Below are positions 11,202 through 21,670 of a stretch of DNA of 64,000 nucleotides, one piece after another. The notes below the pieces were generated by a model. The model saw only the letters and a list, made by a program, of their open reading frames with translations. It ran no database searches and had not been told where the DNA came from. Source of the DNA: Timema cristinae (Eukaryota; Arthropoda; Insecta; Phasmatodea; Timematidae); contig JBCFYV010000001.1 in the NCBI GenBank assembly GCA_039000515.1, positions 63,836,621 to 63,900,620 on the forward strand. Reading direction: 5' to 3'. The position numbers and the translations under genes are program-made. How positions within the stretch are numbered: position 1 is the first letter of the stretch; each line of letters starts with the position of its first letter.

Positions 11202-11221
11202 TCCAGTTTTCTAAGCCCGCC

Positions 11222-12950
11222 ACAGAAAGCACACGTCACAGTCTATAAATATATACACCATACTTTCTGACTGTTAAGTTATTGTGATCTTATATCACTA
11301 CACATCCTTTAAGATAGGATATTGATTGCACCATTTCAAGAAGATTTATCAATTTTTTTTTCAGAAAATCACTTTTCACATAATTTGCCTTGCACCGCCT
11401 TTACGGGAATGTAATGGGAGGGTGCAAATTAACATACAAGAAATGAACAAAGCATTAGAGAGTTTATTTATAGATACAACAAGCATGTAAAAAAAGAACA
11501 AGTGATTATAATATTTTGGTTCATCTATATAATGGTGGCACAAATGCCCAGTTGCGTGTATATCTCTCTGGTCACCAGCCGAGCGCCAGTCAACCCCTCG
11601 TAAAAGTATTCAGCGAAGATCGGGTGGGGACGCCAGCTGCCCAACCTTGGGTCGACACGCTCATGACGGCGCCTCACTAAGTTAATTTTCCTTAAGGGGA
11701 ACCAAACAAGCCAGAGGGGCTAGAACATAAGAAACAGGATCGACTCTTGCCTTAAAAGGAGTACAGTTACCCGGGAATTGAACCCACAAAACACAGCTCA
11801 TAGAGTCCGTTCCAGATGGGAAGAACCCACAAGACTTGATCTAAAGCTAACGGGGGTTGAGCCCGCATAGTAACTCGTCTAGTCATCAGCTAAGCGAACT
11901 TCAACACTCAAGGTCACCGGGGCACAGCCCCACACCCGGCCTGGTCTACAGAGGTGTTTCACAGAGACAGGCGCTCCCCAGTCAGAGAGAGAGAGTGTCA
12001 AGCTCACACAAGTGGCGTATCATATTGCCCCGTAAAACCAAATAAGTTACAACAACACCAAGTCAGCTATCAGCGAGGGCTGTATACGCAAACCCATAAA
12101 TATACTGAATACCTAAAGTTACATTGAGCCATTCAGGCTACCTACACACATTAGTAGAGCTCAAAGCGCTCTTAACAATAAACAAAGGTGCTAGGAACTA
12201 GCTGAGGGAACTAGCGTATGAGAAATATCCTAACTTTCCCTTTTAAGGTGGTAAATGCCACCACACGCTATCCTAAGGCTCATTCCTCCTAACCAGAAAG
12301 TTACATCCATTAAGGGGACAAGACACAGTGAGCCAATACCTACTCACCTAGCGCTAAGTAACTCACAGTTCACTAAAAGAGTCCAATCGCTCACATCAAA
12401 TAAAATACAACGATAGATTGAGTTCATAAGACGCGACACCTTAATACTCCTAAACAAATGTCCACACAAAAATATCTAGAGAGGATCTCCTGAACGTCTA
12501 GCACAAAACAATACTTTGAGACAACTTAGGTCTTACTGAACGATAGCTGGTAGCTGTGTACCAGCCCTGGGCCAGCAAGGACAGTCTAACAGGACCACGG
12601 ACGGAGAGAAGCGTCGAGCCTGACGAGATGTACCAGTCCTGGTAGGTCCAAGTACCAGCAGACTGAAGTGCAGCTTGCAGGCGGTAAACAGCGAAGTATT
12701 TGCCCGGCACTGGTAGAAGTAGAAGATAATAAATCAATGCAATAGTGGCGGGGGCTAGCTGGATACAGCCCAGGGTTCCCATATTAGGAACGCCATAGCG
12801 TAAGTGTAAATCTATTGCTTCCAGCCGTGGAACAGCATGACTCCAGCAAGCGTAGAAGGGTCAGGCTGTGTTCTCAGTCCCACAGCGACTCTTGTCCCCC
12901 TACGCTGATAGAAGTGGCTCTTAATAAGTCACTAGGCTGAACCGTCGCCC
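11222..12950. other. Unassigned, transposon-like non-coding sequence
   Basis: No open frame with a recognisable domain. The segment 11550-12780 is GC-richer than its surroundings and looks like transposon or LTR material (for example GGGAATTGAACCCA near 11772, a tRNA-like B-box relic), but no terminal repeats were identified. Confidence 0.3.
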
Positions 12951-12959
12951 AGAGCGTCC

Positions 12960-13210
12960 AAAACGAGAATACATGTCAGTAGTAAAGAAAACGATCAGCT
13001 GTACAAAGCGTCCAAAACAAGCGAGGCGCGCATGCGCAGCCATACAAGGGAGGGAGGGAAGAGAGAACCAGAAGGGGGGAAATTCACAGCGCATACAAGA
13101 CAGGGGAAATGGTTGCGCAGGCGCATTCGAGAGGCTCGAAACAAATAGAAGAAATGATAATCAATTAGGCAAGGAGAAAAGCATGCAATCAAGGATAAGA
13201 GGAAAATAGC
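12960..13210. promoter_or_regulatory. CpG-containing block with two NRF1-type motifs
   Basis: GCGCATGCGC at 13028-13037 is the palindromic core of the NRF1 (insect erect wing) site. TGCGCAGGCGCA at 13114-13125 is a second, near-consensus site. Paired sites of this type are usual in TATA-less promoters. No start site or coding exon is visible beside them, so promoter function is inference. Just downstream, an inverted repeat with GAGCTAAT/ATTAGCTC arms lies near 13249-13283. Confidence 0.3.
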
Positions 13211-13415
13211 AATTGATGTGTCACAACCATGCTTAGATCACAGTGACCTTGTGCGAGCTAATATCTCACATTAGCTCGGCACAGCCTCTAAGAAAAAATA
13301 AATGTTCTCTGATTAGCAAAAAACCATATCGTGGGGATTGAATTTGAGGCGGGAATGTTTTTTCCATTGTTTGAATAAAACTAATCACTGCTTTCCATTC
13401 TATTAATATCTAGAG

Positions 13416-13971
13416 CAGTGGTTCTTAACCTTGCGGAAGTCACGGAACACTTTTTATTATAAGAAAAATTTGCGTAATACCTGTGTCTAGGTGTAATTTT
13501 ATCAATTTGAAGAATATAATATTTAGATACGGTTATATCCATGACTAACAAATATAATAGCTTGGATATTTTACCGTCATGATATTCGAATTCGTATAGT
13601 TGTCATAGTACTGGTGGCAGAAAAAAGCTATCTACTGAGTCGATTGTGGCTGCGTTATCTAATAGCTCGTGATCTTAATTTATCACACATTTCTGCCAAC
13701 GATTTACGCACGACCATCACATACATGAGAGGAATGGCCCTAGGCACGCTGGATAACTCAGTATAAGCTCATTTACGTACTAAGCCAGGGGGGCTAGATT
13801 CGGTTCCCATGTCCAGGTGTAATTTTTCAATCCAAAGAATATGATATTCTCTTGGTTAATAAGTCATCGCGCGTATCAATTTTCATTTGTTAGAACCAGA
13901 GCAGGTAACATCACTTATAACTTTTGTCATGTGGTATCTTTCACTGGTGGAACACCGGTTAAGAACCACTG
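13416..13971. mobile_element. Non-autonomous hAT-type DNA transposon (556 bp)
   Basis: The left end CAGTGGTTCTTAACC and the right end GGTTAAGAACCACTG form a perfect 15-bp terminal inverted repeat, a form common in hAT elements. The flanking 8-mers ATCTAGAG and TACTAGAG match at six of eight positions and fit the nnnTAnnn target-site pattern of the Buster group. There is no transposase frame inside. Two related segments (GGTGTAATTTT..TCAAT..AAGAATAT.ATATT) occur at about 13490 and 13807 as an internal direct repeat. Confidence 0.85.
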
Positions 13972-15002
13972 TACTAGAGAAAGGGTTCTGGGACTGTCTC
14001 CAAAATAATAATTATATCCTGGTCTGATTTTGTTTCAGATTTATGAAATTTGAAACTTGTATGAATTAAATAATTAATAAAGTAAATTTGTAAAAAGAGT
14101 AAGATGTAATATCATAAGACAATGAACAGGTTCAAAGCCATTGATTGACTTGGGGTCTAGGCTGGGTCTACTTTCATCCACTGTATCAAATCAATCTCAT
14201 TTGCGTTTCATAGACCTGATTTATTGATTCTTTCCAATAACACGAGTATAAAAAACATGACTACAGGGTTTAGTAGGTACTCTTCACTAACCCTTGAAGC
14301 TACCTTTTATGGTTCTGTTATGGTGCAGAGTATAAGATAGGGCCATACTGTAGTTCATAAAGGTAATACCTTTCAACATTTAAATTACATCTACCTTCTT
14401 CAATTTTAATTAGTTGTTTTATATTGGGCTTTACCCAAAAACAAGAAAAAATAATCATCACTTTACTCTAGAGCTAGTATTTTCAAATTTAGAAGCTTTA
14501 CTAGAGGTGTACTAAAACGTATTACTTAAAAACTGATACATTATCACTTCAGACATTTTATATTGAAAATCACAACTATTTGTGCCTTATGGTGTAACAT
14601 TTTTTAATAATAATAATTTTTAAAGTGTTACTACCGTATCTAACGTGTCATAGTACAGGCAGGGTGTGATGGAAACAATTAAATAATCTCTGCCACGGAA
14701 AGAGATGGGCAAGGTGGTGAGGTTTGCCCAGTGGAGCTCACCTCACTGAAAAAAAGTGATAAAGCGTTGTATGAAGTTGGTTTTTATTTTTCTAGAGAAT
14801 ATTTACTTTTAAATTAAAGTTTTAATTTTTAAGTTACTAATCATCTAATTGTTTTGTCCCCAGCCTGTATATGAACAATCCATCTGATTCCTTCCCGCCG
14901 AGATAAGCTTAACCCACGTCCAACTTCATTTCGCTCTATTTTCCTCTCTTTTATTTGCTACGCGCATTACTACTCATCAGACCCCATTTAACTATACTAA
15001 TT
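13972..15002. other. AT-rich non-coding sequence
   Basis: No coding region, RNA gene or recognisable repeat seen. Confidence 0.4.
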
Positions 15003-15254
15003 ACCCGCTTTGGTGGCTGCGTGGTCTAAGGCGTTACTCTCGCAGTAGACCAGACTGCTAATGAAGGGGGAGATCGGGGTTCAAATATCGGTCAGGTGTA
15101 TTGAGGGAAGTTTTCCAAAATGGTTTTACAATCTCCCTTCATGCAAATGCTGGTACACTTTCTGTTAATATAACCATCCTAATTCTTAAAACCATTAGTG
15201 TAATCAGTACATAGGCCTATAATTTAAATAGGTGATAATATGTAGTGGTAAAAA
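15003..15254 (+). mobile_element. tRNA-derived SINE, diverged copy
   Basis: The head reads TTTGGTGGCTGCGTGGTCTAA (A-box region) and GGTTCAAATAT (15078-15088, B box). The body motifs GGTTTTACAATCTCCCTTC, CAAATGC and CATTAGTGTAATCAGTAC match the SINE at 10953-11201. The 3' tail is eroded. ACTAATT occurs on both sides and may be a short target duplication. Confidence 0.75.
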
Positions 15255-17319
15255 ACACTAATTGAGTAGAGATGAGGAATGTTGGTTTTATCCGTATGTA
15301 TGGTGAGGAAAAATGAGGATCAATTCAGGACAAATCACTCTTGGTACACCCTATCAGGGTTCAACACCCCATCACTGATAAATCAAAAAAGATTAATTTT
15401 AACGAGTTTAAAAATGACATCTGGACACAAGATTGGATCCCGGATTAGATTCGAATGTCCAGTTGTTATTTTTCAACTAATTTAAATTAATTTAACTTTG
15501 ATCCTCTCGACACGAACTGCGACGTAATTACAATTACTTACAACTTGTTTGTTGATAGTCACCAAAAGAGATTGACACTTAGTCTGTAATGTGCTCATGC
15601 AACCCATAGTTTAGTCTCATTGTTTTGTTTAAACCTCTAACTTTGCAGTACTCTCACATTTGTGCTTAACTTTGTCAACTTGTATGAAGTCACAATAATG
15701 TAGAGGTAGGTATTCACATAATGATTTGGTTAGCTTGAGAATAATATAGGATGGGAGGAAGAGGCTATCTCACAGGGGTAAGGGAGTTTAATATTGGTCT
15801 ACAGGCACCCCATGTTAAATATCTCCTGGCGTAGAAAATGATCAGACCTAACTAGCCACTGGCAGTTGAGGGTCTTCAGTCCCCTGATACTCATACAACT
15901 GTTCAAATACAACATACAGATTGATTTTCTTGAAACGCGCAGCTGGGTTCTCCTATTTAAAACTTAATTTCAATATAACTAAGCTCCTCTCCATATAGCG
16001 TTACCCCTTTTTTTTATGTGTTAAATTCTCTGTAGTGTATTTTGATTGATATTGTCGTCTTTGCAACAAGTAAACGCACAATTACAAGATATTGAGCATG
16101 TGCTATTTGCTAATTATTTCCGATATTCCTAAAGGTTTCAGATATGCTCAAGAACCTTTATTTATTCAATCTATTTCTCTTTTCTCTAAACAAGGCTCAA
16201 ACTAGTAGCAAGAGTTAAGATGACGTCATCTTTTGTGCATGTATTTTACCAACTCACTTGGTCTCCCTTGCTACTCTCAGAGCCGATCCGCGGATCATGA
16301 ATGACCCCAAACTGGCTTACCACCCCTCTTCTCAGGTGTCATAACCCCCCAAGAGATATATTCTTAAGCCAAACGTCACCGTCCCTAATTACTTCCGTCG
16401 GTCCAGACCCACGTCACTTTAAATAGTTACATGTTCACGTCTCATTGCTCCCTCATCTCCAAAATTTTCCTCCTGAAAGCCCTAATCTAGAATTCGGAGA
16501 AGCGATAAATCACGTGACCCCCAAGGTTTTTTTTTACTGACCTTCGAATATCCCCGGAGTGATAACTGGAATCTTACTCTCCCCTTTTTCTGGAACTCTT
16601 TAAGTGCTGCACCATATGGGAAAACCTCTTCACTCTCTCTGTTGTATATGGCACCATCTTCCGAATATGTTCCAAACCTTATATTCTTTCTCTCTGGAAG
16701 CTCCTACAACCTTTCTTCGTTCGGGAGTGATGATGTCAGTGGAAAGTCCTATATTCCCTGGAACTGCCATTGGAGTCTCGTTCATTCCAAATAACCATGT
16801 CAGACTCCTTTAGACTGCTGGCAGAACTTTTACATAGAAACGTTGCTGGTGCCGGACGGTTGTCTGAGCTTGAAGGCTAGGACTTTGTTGATGGTGAATC
16901 TGTCCTCCACGAATATCCTGGTGACGCCCCTTTACTTATTCCAGACGAATTTCCAGGACCTAGGTCCTCTCTCCTTATATGCGTCTTGTGAGTGTCTAAC
17001 TAGATGAGCTTGGTTCCGTTGGCCTAATTAATTTGTACTTTCATTCCTCTCCTTCCGCACTTGGTCCATCAGAAGTCATCCTGGTCTACATCGGGCTCAT
17101 TCTCACTAGATAAAAGTGTGTTGTAATAGCCTAATCGTGGGAGCCTTTTGTCGCTTATGTGTTACAATCAAGTGTTTTCACGTGGTTTCGTGTGCATTGT
17201 CCAGAGACTGTCACAAGTAATATGGTCTCGTGGGGATCTAAAAGTCGCGTCTGGGGGCAAACTATACTAGACGTTTGTTGGTAGACAAACTTCATCTCCA
17301 AACATCAAACTGTTTGATA
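15255..17319. other. Non-coding sequence
   Basis: No domain recognised. Two short open frames (15279-15485 and 16604-16813) have no supporting features. The stretch 16250-17270 is somewhat GC-richer and could be an eroded transposon, but no ends were found. Confidence 0.35.
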
Positions 17320-17321
17320 TA

Positions 17322-17538
17322 CAGTAGCCCCATGACTTCTTTGGTGCTGACAGCTGACGGCGTTGAAAAGCTACCAGACCAAATTATGTATCCCTACGCC
17401 GAACCATATGATCTACAAAAACATGTGTCTATCAGCTGTCACTATTGACAGTCAACATTTAGGTATATACCTAAATGTTGACTGTCAGAAGTCAGCTGTG
17501 AGCTGTCAGTCAGCACCAAAGAAGCCATGGGGCTACTG
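17322..17538. mobile_element. MITE with TA target duplication and a central perfect palindrome
   Basis: The ends CAGTAGCCCCATGACTTC and (reversed) CAGTAGCCCCATGGCTTC begin a terminal inverted repeat of about 30 bp with one mismatch, flanked on both sides by TA. That fits the Tc1/mariner target. Inside, positions 17446-17487 are a 42-bp perfect palindrome (arms starting TGACAGTCAACATTTAGG) with no spacer. The whole 217-bp element could fold as a nested hairpin. It has no coding capacity. Confidence 0.85.
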
Positions 17539-17540
17539 TA

Positions 17541-20540
17541 TGTCAGGTGCTCTCATGCACACTAGCTTGAAATGTCATCATTAATTGGGGAAGCTCCACA
17601 TCCCATTATTGTTGGCCCATTGACTTAGAATCAATATGCGTGTTCGTTTAAAACCCTATACTATGACGTCCGATTGAATTCGAAAGGGAGACATGTGAAT
17701 CTTCTTTATTCCCAGCTAAAAACAAGTATACAGTGTTGTTTGTTATACCACACAATGCCGAAATATCGACGTTATTCAAAATCATCAAATACATTTTCGA
17801 AAATTTTTCATTTTCAAAAAAATTACACCAGTAAACTACCCTTCAACGAATTTTTGCCTGAAAGCCAACTATAAATGCTATTTGTCATCGCATTCAAAAC
17901 CCATATATGCATTCTAAATAAAATCATTGAAGTTATTTTGAAAAACTTGAAATACTAGATATCACTCATTAGTAAACTACCCTTATTTTGAGAGCTATGG
18001 TTAAAAAAATAAATTAAAAAAGTCCCGAGTCCCTATAGAATCTAAATGTCAAGTTTTAACAAAATCCACCTAATCATTTTGTATCTTTGGCCAGATACAG
18101 ACATATATTAGGACAAACACAATTTTAAACCCCACTATTTGGGGTTTGTGTTCACGTTAAAAGTAAAGGTTCATCCTAATCTAGACTCTTAGAGATTGAT
18201 TCTTTCTCAATTAAAATAATACGAGAAAGTAAATAAGGCCAGGCCATAAACGTCATGCCTGCAGATCCCACTGAGTCATGTCAAAATATCTTCATCCGTG
18301 AATACGTTTACCAAATGACAAGTTTCTCTTTTACGTTTTGCCGATGACGTGGAGGTTTCCTTTCGAATCCTGGATGGGTATGGCCTAATTAAAGTAATTT
18401 TATTAATATTTCCCTCCTCTACCATTACGTTGTACCGTGGCTACATAATTTAACCGTCAAACCTCCGCCACCAAGTGTACATCCAGCACTTACCCCATTT
18501 AACGGCCAAACTGGCGCTACGTACGGAGCAAGAAAACACGCCAGCCGACAACTGTGATCGCCACTGGCTACCCATAAATGCACGGTTCTAAACAAAAGAA
18601 TTTAGAACAAAATATATTTAATAATTCAACCTTGTTGTTATTTATTTATTTTAGTAACATATCTGGGCATCTTTCATAATTCTTATGGAATTTTCAAACC
18701 ATGCTAAAAATAGTTATTGAAATATTTTCATTAAAATGTTTCCATTTCAATGCATTTTAAATGGGAAAACAAAAATTATTAATGGATTTATTTATTTTCT
18801 TTGTACAATTAAGCTAGAGTGTTTGTTTATAACATACTCTTTAATGAATAATTTCTTTTTCTTTTTAGACATATTTTTTAATTTGGGTTAGCTTCAATAA
18901 TCACGACGATATTGAGCTCTAACGACTCCCAAGTCGACTCTCTAGTCAAAATACATGGTTTTAAATACAACTTTTCCTTCTGCAACTAGTTGTCATAGCT
19001 GATAATAGGTGCCGTTAGTATGATCATTACCCATTTACAAGCTAGTATCATTTTGCAAGCGTTGGCTAACCTGCTGTATCGGAATGCAGGCGGAAATGGA
19101 GGGTTAAACTAATCTCTGTGACCTTCTTGAGTCAAAGAAACATTAATACCATGTACGTTAGGATAAGAAGGGCCAATGTCCTATTATGAAAATTTGCGTA
19201 ATTAAATATAAACAATTAAATATCTTAATATATTCAGTAACTAAAATACTCACAAAGAATTCCTGCTGTGTGAATAAAGATAGTTGGTCCCTACTTACTT
19301 CAATGAGAGTATTACTCTAGTGATACATTATTTTCAAAGAAAAAGCCACATGCTTCTCCATACACAAAGTTTTATGACATTAGCCCTTATTTAACTGAGA
19401 CAGTAAAACATGTAAAATTCTTCACTCTAATCTTATATTCTTTCTTGAGTTTTCTCATTCTTTAGCACTACACGTTGTAATAATAAGTGTTAATATTCAA
19501 AGTAAATGAAAACTACTATACATTGAATTTTTAATCCACTATTATAATAAATAAAAATAAACATTCCTGCTCATATCAAACATAGTTATTTTAAATAAAG
19601 TTTGGTCTAAATGTAATTTTGAGACGTTCTCAGTATAATTTTCTATAATAGTTTTTATTTTACGGTCTAGGATTTGACTCTCATTGGACTTTGGAATAAG
19701 TTATTTTTCAAAAAGTTAATGAACGAAGTTTTTGGTAGTCAAGATGTGAAAATGTTAATTTTATTTTATTAGCGTGTTAAATGTGATTACTTTTAATTTG
19801 AACCTGTTGCATTCTCGCAGTTTGTGCGCTCGTTTTGGAAGAAATGTATCGAATCCCGAACAATAAGTACCCACGGTGATTACTTTTTATATAATTAACA
19901 ATATGTGACCTTTTTGCTTTTGAACAAAATCCAATGGATTGTATAAATTTTGAGGTGGAGAAGTATTTACAAAATATTATATTATATCCTTGTGAATAAC
20001 AAGTTTATGAAGAAAGGGCGCACAAAGAAAATCAAAGATATAATTGATTATTTAACTGCTTGTAGTAAAGGGTAAGTTTTTTTTAATGGTATGCATATTA
20101 CTGGCGCTTAGGCTATCTGTATCTACTAATTTAAGTACAATGGATGAGCAGCGATACTATTTTATTTACTGTAGAAATAATATCAAAATTAAGATACAAA
20201 TAAATACTTCTATATAACAATGCAGCGATTATTCTGATATTTCAAGTACTTTTTTTTAAAGAAAAGCTCTTAGCTGAAAGTAAATGTTACTAACACTCTG
20301 TAACGCACTTATTGTATGTTCAAAATCTCTTGTGCCTTGGCCGAGTTCGTATCACACTAGTACTAAGTAATTTCAACCTAACAGGGAATCGAACTAGTCA
20401 AGTTATTGAGCTGATTAATTTACGCACTCAGTGCTCAGTCATAGCACTTTAGCAATATTGACCACGACATGAAGCCGATGATAAGTAAATATATATTTAA
20501 AACCATTAAAATTAATGAACTTTTGTGTTCCCTATGCCAT
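17541..20540. other. AT-rich non-coding sequence
   Basis: No gene seen. About 17980-18240 resembles the dispersed repeat at 28.8-29.4 kb in theme (AAACTACCCTTATTTT, then a GAGAAAGTAAA end), but the match is weak. The rest shows nothing recognisable. Confidence 0.35.
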
Positions 20541-20570
20541 AAAGTAAGTAAGTAAGTAAGTAAGTAAGTA
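20541..20570. repeat. (AAGT)n microsatellite
   Basis: Seven tandem AAGT tetranucleotides immediately 5' of a tRNA-derived SINE. Confidence 0.9.
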
Positions 20571-20578
20571 TTTGATAC

Positions 20579-20830
20579 CCGACCGCCTCTGTTGTATAGT
20601 GGTCAGATTTACTGGCTTCAGATACTGAAGTCCCAAGTTCGATCCCCAGTGCCCCTAATTCTGTCTGTGAAGCAGTGGGTCTGAAACGGAACCAAAATCA
20701 ACCTCGTGAGGACAAATGAGGAGATAATAGAATGAATAAGTAGCGCTTCAGTCTAGAAAACTGAGATAGAAGTCTGGAGGGCTCGTTGTGCTAACCACAT
20801 GGCACCCTCATCTTGAAAATGTTGGCCCTA
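20579..20830 (+). mobile_element. tRNA-derived SINE, second family
   Basis: The head CCTCTGTTGTATAGTGGTCA has an A-box-like TTGTATAGTGG. An anticodon-arm-like GCTTC/GAAGT hairpin and an AGTTCGATCCC B box (about 20634-20644) follow. Position 33 of the loop is not U and there is no acceptor stem, so this is not a working tRNA gene. The body (GGGTCTGAAACGG, TCGTTGTGCTAACCACATGGCACCC) differs from the SINE at 10953. The 3' end is uncertain. Confidence 0.65.
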
Positions 20831-21018
20831 TCTTTCCCAACATACGGCAGCCTCTCGATTGGTATAGCCTGCTTGCAGGCTGACACCATGGAGATATTAC
20901 TCAAGTTAAACTCTACCAATATGTTAAAAAATTATTCCCAAAAACATTTATTTCTGGAAAATTGTGTAAATCCTATAGATGTTTGAAAACTGTAAACACC
21001 GTATTAAATAACAGATAC

Positions 21019-21052
21019 CCACTTCAGTGGCTGAGTGGTCTAAGGTGTCACT
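21019..21052 (+). repeat. SINE head fragment at the LINE 5' end
   Basis: CACTTCAGTGGCTGAGTGGTCTAAGG-type sequence matches the A-box half of the SINE heads at 15003 and (reversed) 63.79 kb. It stops at about 21052, where LINE 5' sequence begins. Only the first half of the tRNA-like region is present. Confidence 0.5.
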
Positions 21053-21226
21053 AGTGTTAAATTGCCATTGCGCAGTTAATCTCACCAAGACGTCATCGCG
21101 ACTTGTGCCATTGGTCTCTGCTCGAGACAACCGTATTGAAAACGCGCCAACCAAGGTGTCACCGAAATTGTCGATAGGGGCACAACTGCCACCTAAGTCG
21201 TCTCCCCCACCTGTACCACCCAGGAG

Positions 21227-21312
21227 GGCTCCTCGGGGAGCCCTCCCGAGCCCTCCTCGGGGAATTCCCCAAGCCCTCCACGGGGAACACCCCCGAGCCC
21301 CCCTCGGGGAAA
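21227..21312 (+). repeat. GC-rich minisatellite in LINE 5' region
   Basis: About four imperfect copies of a unit containing GCCCTCCTCGGGGA, able to form hairpins (GGGCTC/GAGCCC). They lie upstream of the ORF1 remnant. Confidence 0.6.
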
Positions 21313-21373
21313 TAAATTACGTGCGGCCACTGTCGAGTCGCTCATTCTCGCCTCTGGGCCACCAAAGCCCGGG

Positions 21374-21652
21374 ATGAGTGGCGGAACAGGTGAGGCCGCT
21401 AAGGCGAGTCCCACTGGTGCCTTGAAGAAGGACCAGCGAGTGACCGCCGAAATAAATAATATTAAAAAAGCGTCGAAGGCCTTAACAAAGCCTTCGCGCA
21501 AGGATCCGACTACCCAGTCTCTCCAAAATAAACCGAAGTCTCTCCTGAAGCGGGAGGTCCAGGAGAGACTGGGAAAGGCAAGAGGACCTAAAAAGGGCCT
21601 CAACCAATTTTTATTATTAAGGGATAGTGACATGGATTGCGAGTATAACTAA
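21374..21652 (+). pseudogene. LINE ORF1 remnant (basic, no zinc knuckle)
   Basis: A 92-codon Lys/Arg-rich frame ends in RDSDMDCEYN, the acidic-Cys ending I associate with ORF1 proteins of this LINE group. CCHC knuckles, normally present in ORF1, are missing, so the gene is probably internally deleted. Its ATG overlaps the stop of the preceding open frame as ATGA (21374-21377). It ends 18 bp before the ATG of ORF2. ORF1 proteins bind the element RNA; this one is unlikely to function. Confidence 0.45.
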
Positions 21653-21670
21653 ATATTATATTAACTAAGT

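Noticed and set aside
12498..12782. 94-codon minus-strand open frame
   Set aside because: No domain recognised; lies in a transposon-like non-coding stretch.
16604..17280. Possible gene in a GC-richer patch
   Set aside because: Only short frames, no recognised motif and no splice signals that join them.
20579..20650. tRNA gene
   Set aside because: A and B boxes are present, but the anticodon loop lacks U33 and no acceptor stem can be formed; the sequence continues as a SINE body.
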